Below, piece after piece: positions 1 to 5,710 of a stretch of 16,972 nt of DNA. How positions within the stretch are numbered: the first letter of the stretch is position 1; the number at the start of each line of letters is the position of its first letter. The notes below the pieces were generated by a model that saw only the letters and a list, made by a program, of their open reading frames with translations, was not told the DNA's origin and did not search any database. Source of the DNA: Clostridia bacterium (GTDB lineage: Bacteria > Aerophobota > Aerophobia > Aerophobales > AE-B3A); the NCBI GenBank assembly GCA_030610745.1, contig JAUWRC010000016.1, positions 1 through 16,972 of the forward strand. The letters are read 5' to 3'. A program made the translations under genes and the position numbers.

Positions 1-519
1 GGCATTTTTGACAAAGTTGGCCTCTGGATATTCAAGAGCCATCGCAAATTCAGTAGCGACAATTGTGCCAATCAAAATAGTCTTACCTGCTCCCATTGCC
101 AAAGCCAAGATATAACTCGGATAAGCTAGACTAAGAGTTTCTCTAAGGGCTTCCAGCCTATATTTTCTTACAAATCCGTCATCATGTTTTATCTTTACAA
201 ATATTGAATCTATGCCTCCCTTGCTCATAATCTTCAGCAAATCCTCTTGAGAGATGGATATACCTAAAGTCTTGAAAAGTTCTACTGGGTCATCATAGAG
301 TCTTTTATATAAATCAAAAATATGCGGCGTCTTTTCCACAAGCCTTAAATACCAGTATATTTCAAGTGCTTCAAATTGAGCTTTTCTTAAGAAACGCAAA
401 GTTTGAGTTTCGGAATTATAGTTGAAATTAAGCAATTCAGAGATAACCGAGTACTCCGATTTATAACTTGAATTCCTCCATTCAGTAACTTTTGATTTTA
501 GTGTACTATGCAAGGTCAT
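1..519 (-). CDS. Type III-like restriction helicase (Res) N-terminus, partial
   Basis: The frame stays open from an ATG at 519 to the window edge, giving 173 N-terminal residues. Around residues 138-150 it reads YILALAMGAGKTILIG, a Walker A (motif I) of SF2 DEAD-like helicases as found in type III restriction Res subunits and related proteins. The stretch before it is helical with no recognised catalytic site. This class couples ATP-dependent translocation to a C-terminal nuclease, but that part lies outside the window, so the nuclease is an inference. The start is supported by GGAGG about 10 bases upstream. The gene begins about 45 bases after an attC-like palindrome, suggesting it is the next cargo of the same array. 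A partner methyltransferase would be expected to the left if it is a true type III system. It could instead be a stand-alone defence helicase. Confidence 0.75.
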   Translation of the reverse strand, partial: MTLHSTLKSKVTEWRNSSYKSEYSVISELLNFNYNSETQTLRFLRKAQFEALEIYWYLRLVEKTPHIFDLYKRLYDDPVELFKTLGISISQEDLLKIMSKGGIDSIFVKIKHDDGFVRKYRLEALRETLSLAYPSYILALAMGAGKTILIGTIVATEFAMALEYPEANFVKNA

Positions 520-562
520 TATAAATTAACCTCCAAGTGCTTTAAAACCACTATTTCATATA

Positions 563-644
563 GCGTTCTAAGTGTAAAAGAAGTTCGCCGATAGACGAAT
601 TTTGGAAAATCTTTAATTTCTCTTTTGTCCGCTGTTATACGCCG
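563..644. repeat. attC-like imperfect palindrome 1
   Basis: This gap between the membrane protein gene and the Res-like gene holds an imperfect palindrome. Its outer ends pair weakly (AGCGTTCTAAG at 563-573 with the complement of CTGTTATACGCC at 633-644). An inner stem pairs AAAAGA (576-581) with TCTTTT (621-626). Its left arm shares AAAAGAAGTTCGCCGATAG with the site at 4867-4953, and both end in CCGCTGTTATA-Y-G-like sequence. The architecture (outer boxes, short spacers, inner boxes, variable centre) is that of integron attC sites. In gene orientation the terminal triplet reads CTT rather than the canonical GTT, so this copy looks degenerate. It could alternatively be a MITE or REP-type repeat. 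Confidence 0.45.
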
Positions 645-694
645 TTTTGATGTTTCAATCGGGTTGCTAATTATTTGAAATATCTCTTTATGCT

Positions 695-1183
695 TCATCT
701 CAATACCGGAAAACCCCAAAAGATGATATAAATTAGAAACCCAGAAATCATTCCATAATAGTAAGACAACATTTTATTCTCTCGAAAGCTTACATAGCTG
801 AAAACTAATATAGAAAAACTGCCTGATAACACTAATTCAGCAATCGGAACCGCTGAGAAATAGACAAAGAATCGAACTACTACCATTACAACAATTCCTA
901 TAATTAGGGAAGCAAAGAAACTAAATAGAGTGGGTATCTCTCCTAGTTTCTCCAATAACTCTTTTTGAAATATGAAGATAAAAGTTACCATTATTAGTGG
1001 CAACAACACACCTGCAAAGCTACGAACTCCTGGATAGAAGCCTCCTCTAAAAGCATAGAATACAAGGTAAATCATTAAAAAAAGAACAAACACAGGGGTT
1101 GCAAAAACTGTAAAAGGGTGAACGACCTTATGAATTAGCCACGTACCCCAATTGTTCAATTCTAAAGGTTTCTTTTTTTCCAT
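695..1183 (-). CDS. Hypothetical membrane protein, about five helices
   Basis: The product is 162 residues with hydrophobic segments near 24-45, 56-73, 85-110, 113-133 and 139-157, and a short basic, polar N-terminus, so it is an integral inner-membrane protein. The start ATG is preceded by GGGAGG at six bases, a strong ribosome-binding site. I do not recognise the family. There is only a faint resemblance in layout (an HP near the first helix, a charged loop after the second) to membrane domains annotated beside PAP2 phosphatases, and no PAP2 active-site residues are seen. It stands alone between two attC-like palindromes, which is how single cargo genes sit in integron arrays, where small membrane proteins are common. 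A role as a defence accessory or membrane effector is possible but not shown by the sequence. Confidence 0.75.
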   Translation of the reverse strand: MEKKKPLELNNWGTWLIHKVVHPFTVFATPVFVLFLMIYLVFYAFRGGFYPGVRSFAGVLLPLIMVTFIFIFQKELLEKLGEIPTLFSFFASLIIGIVVMVVVRFFVYFSAVPIAELVLSGSFSILVFSYVSFRENKMLSYYYGMISGFLIYIIFWGFPVLR

Positions 1184-1217
1184 GTTTATCCTCCCGTCAA
1201 ACTTGTATTTTCAAAAT

Positions 1218-1308
1218 AGCGTATAATGGGACTCGGGTTTACGAAGGGACCGCGAAGTGCGTCCTTTGGATGAGCGATAGTGAATCACAAATCCTCTGTT
1301 ATATGCTG
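1218..1308. repeat. attC-like imperfect palindrome 2
   Basis: The outer boxes are clearly inverted: AGCGTATAATG (1218-1228) against the complement of CTGTTATATGCT (1296-1307), with only a few mismatches. The centre folds as AAGGGAC (1244-1250) with GTCCTTT (1261-1267), one G-T pair. It fills the gap between the stop of the ABC ATPase gene and the start of the membrane protein gene. The right box GTTATAT-GC is nearly the same as in the palindromes at 563-644 and 4867-4953, while the centre differs completely, as expected of attC sites with their variable terminal structure. Orientation is ambiguous: GTT is kept only when read on the plus strand. Confidence 0.45.
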
Positions 1309-1368
1309 TGTCGTGCTCTTTTCTTACAATCATGGTTAATATAAATTGGACCTGACCTATTTTTCTTT

Positions 1369-3291
1369 TTAAGATATTTCATCATCAATAAATCCAAAGG
1401 GTGGTTTGTCGGGTTTTCCACTATAATACACCACTATATTGTCTTCCACATACTCTGGTGGATGACCATCAACTACAATTATTTGACAATCATCATCCAA
1501 CTCTACCAATTCTTTCAATAGGGTATATATCCCATTGACTATAGATTCATCCCTGAACTCTATATTCTCTTTATGTGCTCTGAGACCAATTCCGCGTTGT
1601 ACTCCATCTAACATCAAAAATCCTGGATACGGTTTTAACCGTTGGATGGCTTCAGAATATATAGATGTAATCCAACAAATGGATGCAAGATTCACCGCAC
1701 CTTCACTTGAGAGCTTATCATATTTGACTTTCCTGACAAATGGAACTAATCTTTCATCAATATACGCATCTGAAAGTTTAGGGAAATTAACTGTCGATAG
1801 ATGCTTAAAAAAAGTATCACTCAAAGAATTGATTAATTCTTTTCTGTCTGGCGATTTTTCTCTTTCTTCTTCAAGTTCGCTCTTTAGCTTATCTAATTTC
1901 ATCTCTAATTTTGACTTTTCCTCGTTAATTTTTTCGATATTTGTTCTACGTGTTATAAATCCATCTATATGTTTGATTTCATTTTGATTCCGGCTTATTG
2001 TAGAAACAATCTCCTCTCTTTCAGATAGATAAGGAGATACGAATCTCTTTAAGGTATCATCTAGTCTTTGACTAGCAAGTGATAATTCATTTGATATTTT
2101 TTTCTCTTGTTTTTTTTCTTCTTTAATCTTTTCCTCAAGTTCTTCAGCATATGAATTCAATTCCCTTAATTTTCTCTCTATCGTTCTAATCTCTCTTGAG
2201 ACGTCTATATCTACATTCTCCTCTTTTGGAATTTCTTTATCACATAGAGGGCATCTACCCCTTCCATCATCTTTGTGCAACGGAGATAGACAAAAAGGGC
2301 AAGTAGATATTCTTAATGGATTAATAATTCTTTTTGCATCCTTGAGAAAATTAAGCTTAGATATATCTTCCGAATATTGTCCTCTTAATGGGATCAAACG
2401 TTGAAGAGTTTTTTCATCATTCCTTTTTGCTACCCTTGTTTCTTGAAGTTTCGACTCCAGCCTTAGAACTTCCTGACGTAACCCTGCAGCCAGCCCTGAT
2501 TTTGCAGATATTTCTGAATCTATTTTTTCTAATCTTGTTTTTTTATTATCGATCCCCCTAATCATTTTTTTCTTTTGATTATTTAATTCTTCTATATCAG
2601 GAATACCTTCTGAATCTGCAGAATCAAGGAGTATCCTAACTTGATTCTTTTTATTTTGGATTTCTTCTTGAAGACGATCAATCTCCGAAGACAAAATTGC
2701 TAATCTCTCAGAATATAATCCGAATAGAACATCAAATACCTGCCTAAGTTTAATTGCCTTCATATAGTTATTTTCAAACAATAGGTTGTTTCCTGCAACT
2801 CTATTTTTTTGAAGATAACAGAGCCATAAAATATCCCTTAAACTCATGATATCGACATCAGATGAATCTCTTGTAGGGGCCTCTCTTAATGGTATATTCC
2901 AGAGGTCAATCTTTGAAAGAATAAAGCTACTAATTGATTCTTTATTTCTTTCCTGATAAGAACTTACCTCAACATACTTATGATCCAATTCCAGTGTAGA
3001 AATATCACAAAAATGAATTTGAGCTTTATTTTGTGTTGAGAAAAGTTGTCTTTCAATAACAAATATTTCCCCATTAATTTTGATTTCTAAAAGAGCTGTA
3101 CGACCTTTTCTTTGGATTTCTTGGTATTTTGGATGATCTTTAGCCCCCAAACAATAATCAATTAAATCAAGTATAGAACTTTTACCCGTTGATATTTCTC
3201 CAGCTATTATGCTCAATTTTTTATCAAACCTAACAAAATAATCCTTTGCTGTTCCAATTACTCTCAATTCCTTAATATTGATCTTTGTCAT
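1369..3291 (-). CDS. SMC-like ABC ATPase of an ABC-three-component defence system
   Basis: The 640-residue protein has the split-head layout of SMC/Rad50-type ATPases. Walker A is GEISTGKS at residues 31-38, followed by DLIDYCLGA. Coiled coil runs about 195-300 and 365-480, interrupted by a zinc-hook-like knuckle with Cys at 331, 334, 347 and 350 (CPFC and CPLC). An ABC signature LSSEGA lies at 527-532, then Walker B FLMLDG (558-563) with the D-loop-like GVQRG, and a switch-like VVDGHP at 606-611. The P-loop neighbourhood resembles DUF3732-type proteins used in ABC-three-component systems. The usual Walker B glutamate is glycine. The gene starts at an ATGA overlap with the middle component, implying translational coupling. 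By analogy with Lamassu it would sense aberrant DNA and release the partner nuclease; that role is inferred. Confidence 0.85.
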   Translation of the reverse strand: MTKINIKELRVIGTAKDYFVRFDKKLSIIAGEISTGKSSILDLIDYCLGAKDHPKYQEIQRKGRTALLEIKINGEIFVIERQLFSTQNKAQIHFCDISTLELDHKYVEVSSYQERNKESISSFILSKIDLWNIPLREAPTRDSSDVDIMSLRDILWLCYLQKNRVAGNNLLFENNYMKAIKLRQVFDVLFGLYSERLAILSSEIDRLQEEIQNKKNQVRILLDSADSEGIPDIEELNNQKKKMIRGIDNKKTRLEKIDSEISAKSGLAAGLRQEVLRLESKLQETRVAKRNDEKTLQRLIPLRGQYSEDISKLNFLKDAKRIINPLRISTCPFCLSPLHKDDGRGRCPLCDKEIPKEENVDIDVSREIRTIERKLRELNSYAEELEEKIKEEKKQEKKISNELSLASQRLDDTLKRFVSPYLSEREEIVSTISRNQNEIKHIDGFITRRTNIEKINEEKSKLEMKLDKLKSELEEEREKSPDRKELINSLSDTFFKHLSTVNFPKLSDAYIDERLVPFVRKVKYDKLSSEGAVNLASICWITSIYSEAIQRLKPYPGFLMLDGVQRGIGLRAHKENIEFRDESIVNGIYTLLKELVELDDDCQIIVVDGHPPEYVEDNIVVYYSGKPDKPPFGFIDDEIS

Positions 3292-3851
3292 TTTACATCA
3301 TCTAGCATATCATATAAATCAACCTGAAATGATTTAGCTTCTAGCCACTTACTAGATTTTTCCCATAATTTTTTGTCCGAATATCTTTTGAGTCTTTTTA
3401 TAATATGCTTAACACTTTTTCGATATGCAATTGCATACATAGATTTTATCTGGTTTGCTGCTTCAATACCTGTCGATGTAACTCTATAGAGTATCTTTTT
3501 ATCTACATTAGAAACTTCTATAAGATTCTTGGATAAAAGAAGAGATAAATATTGTTTCAGTCGGGAGCGTTTAGTCCGATATCTTTGAGAAGAACTTATA
3601 TATCCTAAAGTATGTGTTTCAAATCCCACAATTTCAAGATCTAACCATAGGGGATCATCCTCTCTTATAATCAAGAATGGATTTGCTGCGAAAAAATCAT
3701 AATAACTTGATCTCTCCAAGTCTATTCCTCCTTTAATCCCGAGATTTTCAAGTACTTCAAAAAGGATTAATAATCTTGCAGAATTAAATAACGTAATATC
3801 TTCTGGGCTAAACAGAAGTTTACTTTTCCAATCAGACTCATTCGGTTTCAT
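3288..3851 (-). CDS. ABC-three-component middle component, winged-helix protein
   Basis: This is a small, mostly helical protein (about 187 residues from the chosen start) with no catalytic motif. The N-terminal part holds FSPEDITLFNSARLLIL and then YYDFFAANPFLI, a pattern I associate with the middle components (MC) of ABC-three-component systems. The centre (YLSLLLSKNLIEVSNVDKK then ILYRVTSTGIEAA) has the helix-wing form of a winged helix-turn-helix. It sits between a nuclease and an SMC-like ATPase and overlaps the latter by four bases (ATGA). Its likely role is to bridge or inhibit the effector. The start is uncertain: TTG 3872, ATG 3869, 3860 and 3851 are all in frame. I chose 3851 because GAGGG lies about 11 bases upstream and it falls just after the stop of the preceding gene. 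Confidence 0.75.
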   Translation of the reverse strand: MKPNESDWKSKLLFSPEDITLFNSARLLILFEVLENLGIKGGIDLERSSYYDFFAANPFLIIREDDPLWLDLEIVGFETHTLGYISSSQRYRTKRSRLKQYLSLLLSKNLIEVSNVDKKILYRVTSTGIEAANQIKSMYAIAYRKSVKHIIKRLKRYSDKKLWEKSSKWLEAKSFQVDLYDMLDDVK

Positions 3852-3852
3852 T

Positions 3853-4818
3853 TTAATCATTGCCCTCATCAAGAGTACGAAAATCTGGTGTCCAACCTAT
3901 TTCACAAAGATCCGCTAGTTGTTGCATAAAACCCTGTTTATGAACAAAAGATGCCATAATTTTGGAGGAAATTAAAATTTCCTTATCCGTACTCTCAATT
4001 GCTTGTAACATTTTTGAATACACCTTTGGAACTTCTCTTTCGGGATTCTCACTATTGAGAGCTTCGTTGAATCTTGATTCCCACATTGAGCGTATTTTTT
4101 CATATAAACTAACGAGTTCATTTGATTCGTCATCATCACCTTTATCATGAATTTCGGATTTAAGCAATTCTGCATTGAAGAACTGTGTTTTCGCTCCAAT
4201 AGTTTCTTGTATCCCTGCAACTATAAGTTTTTTTATGAACATTGATTTTTCATATAACTTCTTATCTGGTAATTGTTGGATATCTCTTTCTCTCATACCC
4301 TTTATTGATTGTAAATAGCAATTCAATATGAAAGGCACATCACCGAAAAAACCTAAACGAATATCTTCTGCATCTGAAGTCATTAACACTGCCTCAATTT
4401 CAATTTCGTCCATTAATTCTATTTTTATATTAGCTTCTTTAGATTTTTTCTTAGACCATGACTCCCACCATTTGGTTTCTTCTGGGGAAAGGGAACAAGG
4501 AACACAAAGCGTCCAAACATCCATCTTAAATTCATGCTCTTGAGATTTTTTAACTACTTGTTTAAAAGAGTCCCTAATCTGTTTCTTTTGTGAGTCACCA
4601 ATGCCATTAATGAAATATTTTGCTTGCCATATCATGCATGTCCCTGAAGATAATTCGCCCCTAATAACATCAATACCCCAATCTCCTCGTGCCGATTGTA
4701 TCCGTTTGGCATCTTTATATTGTATTTTCATCAAATGCGCAATCAATTTCTCAAATAATATTCTTGCTCCTTCTTCACATCCAGCCCGAATTTCAAGTTG
4801 TCTTATATTTATTGTCAT
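3853..4818 (-). CDS. Mrr-like PD-(D/E)XK nuclease, effector of the ABC-3C operon
   Basis: The first gene of the three-gene operon encodes 321 residues. The N-terminal half carries a restriction-endonuclease-like core: a helix with EE at 15-16, then GDWGID (Asp50), a strand, and IWQAKYF (Gln65, Lys67), i.e. the D-x(n)-QxK variant of PD-(D/E)XK seen in Mrr-type enzymes. The following NGIGDSQKKQIRDSF and WTLCVPCSLSPEE blocks look like the end of this domain. The C-terminal region (about 170-321) is helical and unrecognised and may be the contact surface for the partner proteins. A ribosome-binding site GAGGTGAG lies nine bases before the ATG. As the probable toxic effector it would cleave DNA when the SMC-like partner is triggered. 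Nuclease assignment is fairly sure; target is unknown. Confidence 0.8.
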   Translation of the reverse strand: MTINIRQLEIRAGCEEGARILFEKLIAHLMKIQYKDAKRIQSARGDWGIDVIRGELSSGTCMIWQAKYFINGIGDSQKKQIRDSFKQVVKKSQEHEFKMDVWTLCVPCSLSPEETKWWESWSKKKSKEANIKIELMDEIEIEAVLMTSDAEDIRLGFFGDVPFILNCYLQSIKGMRERDIQQLPDKKLYEKSMFIKKLIVAGIQETIGAKTQFFNAELLKSEIHDKGDDDESNELVSLYEKIRSMWESRFNEALNSENPEREVPKVYSKMLQAIESTDKEILISSKIMASFVHKQGFMQQLADLCEIGWTPDFRTLDEGND

Positions 4819-4866
4819 TCCTTATTTCTCACCTCAACAATATACATTTTTGATAGGCACGGCATT

Positions 4867-4953
4867 GCGTAGAACGATTTGCGGATAAAAGAAGTTCGCC
4901 GATAGGCAAATCTAGGGAAATCTCTGATTTCTCTTTTATCCGCTGTTATATGA
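4867..4953. repeat. attC-like imperfect palindrome 3
   Basis: This is the best-paired copy of the GTTATAY family. A perfect 12-bp inner stem joins GCGGATAAAAGA (4881-4892) to TCTTTTATCCGC (4932-4943). Outer boxes CGTAGAAC (4868-4875) and GTTATATG (4945-4952) pair at six of eight positions. In gene orientation it ends in GTTCTAC, keeping the GTT needed for integron recombination. It lies about 50 bases before the nuclease gene start and so would bound the left end of the small-gene cassette and the right end of the three-gene cassette. The rest of the 309-base gap (4954-5127) shows no gene and no other clear structure, only a weak GCTTTG/CAAAGC hairpin near 5060-5079. Confidence 0.5.
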
Positions 4954-5127
4954 AGTGGCTGGCATGTTACCATAATAGATTTACCACTAGATTTGGGTTA
5001 TCGTTTCAATTATTTTAACATCTTCGATAATCTCTGCTTTCTCTACTTCTAGGTAGACGAGCTTTGTTAACTTTCAAAGCACGTCCTTTGAACTCGGAAC
5101 CGCCCACTTTACACATACCGGCTGAGT

Positions 5128-5385
5128 CTAGAAGATATAGACGTAATTAGCGTTGCCAGGACCACCGCCTGCCCCCTCACAACCTTTATCAACGAAGTAA
5201 CGCTCAATCCGCCTCGCTACTAATTCGGTAGAAGCATCCCACTGATGCCAATACGAAACGTCTTTTCCATCCCCCTCATGTTCCTGCTTCCGCTCATTAG
5301 GTCGGTCTGTAACACCAATTGTCCAGCTTGGGTACTTCCCTGCAATGTGACCTTCAATTGCGGATATAATCTCTTGTTCAGTCAT
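5128..5385 (-). CDS. Small GIY-YIG-like hypothetical protein
   Basis: The product is 85 residues, preceded by GGAGG five bases before the ATG. Residues WTIGVTDRPNERKQEH look like the second strand and the conserved arginine helix of a GIY-YIG nuclease fold. RRIERYF offers a possible Glu, and the chain ends NYVYIF. The first GIY strand is not evident, so this is at best a minimal or degenerate member and activity is doubtful. The gene stands alone between two attC-like sites (4867-4953 and 5420-5531), like a typical single-gene integron cassette of under 600 bases. It is separated from the nuclease operon by one of these sites and is probably not part of it. The coding call is firm because of the ribosome-binding site and the domain-like pattern; function is unknown. 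Confidence 0.65.
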   Translation of the reverse strand: MTEQEIISAIEGHIAGKYPSWTIGVTDRPNERKQEHEGDGKDVSYWHQWDASTELVARRIERYFVDKGCEGAGGGPGNANYVYIF

Positions 5386-5419
5386 TACTACCTCCTTTCA
5401 GTATTTACCCAGCCATTTC

Positions 5420-5531
5420 ACTTAACAACTTATAAATGCATTACTGGGTTTATGCTTCCAATTTGGAATATTATCCGCACTATTGCGGATATTTCTTACT
5501 ATAGCTGAAATATTTTATCCTTAGTTAAGAC
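5420..5531 (-). repeat. attC-like site 4, best match to the integron architecture
   Basis: Read on the minus strand, the site opens with CTTAAC, a five-base spacer and ATAAA, and closes with TTTAT, a five-base spacer and GTTAAGT. The outer pair (CTTAAC/GTTAAG) and inner pair (ATAAA/TTTAT) are exact, with equal spacers, and the end fits the attC consensus GTTRRRY. The centre holds a hairpin ATCCGC/GCGGAT (5473-5478 with 5485-5490). This is the R-L-loop-L-R layout of attC. It ends 34 bases before the small GIY-YIG-like gene, as expected at a cassette boundary in minus orientation. The remaining bases up to the tRNA gene (5532-5616) show nothing recognisable. Confidence 0.5.
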
Positions 5532-5616
5532 TATCTAAAGGACTCTTAATCTTACCCAAATCTTTAGTGCTTTATTGTATGCCAAAATCTTATTGAAACA
5601 AGAGAATTGGTTGCAA

Positions 5617-5705
5617 TGGCGGAGGGACTGGGACTCGAACCCAGACGGGCTTGCGCCTTTCACCGGTTTTCAGGACCGGCTCCTTGCCGATTCGGACACC
5701 CCTCC
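5617..5705 (-). tRNA. tRNA-Ser (UGA), CCA encoded
   Basis: The class II cloverleaf is complete. The acceptor GGAGGGG pairs with TCCCTCC (one G-U), followed by discriminator G73 and an encoded CCA. The D stem is TCC/GGA, the anticodon stem CCGGT/ACCGG, the variable arm is long with GGC/GCC, and the T arm is CTGGG-TTCGAGT-CCCAG. The anticodon loop is CCTGAAA, giving anticodon UGA with C at position 33 instead of the near-universal U. The gene lies 5 bp after the stop of serS on the same strand and is probably co-transcribed with the synthetase that charges it. It also marks the edge of the accessory region. Confidence 0.93.
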
Positions 5706-5710
5706 AATTC

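Noticed and set aside
519..698. A 59-codon minus-strand frame joined by ATGA and TAATG overlaps to the genes on both sides
   Set aside because: Its interior is the attC-like palindrome 1, whose sequence is shared with the non-coding gap at 4867-4953. The frame is most likely chance read-through of a repeat.
1535..1987. A 150-codon plus-strand frame opposite the ABC ATPase gene
   Set aside because: It has no ribosome-binding site or recognisable domain, and it is antisense to well-supported motifs (signature, Walker B).
3972..4220. Alternative minus-strand frame inside the nuclease gene
   Set aside because: It overlaps the nuclease in another frame with low-complexity basic content and no start signal.
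5473..5490. ATCCGC/GCGGAT hairpin as a transcription terminator
   Set aside because: No U-run on either strand, and it fits better as the centre of the attC-like site at 5420-5531.
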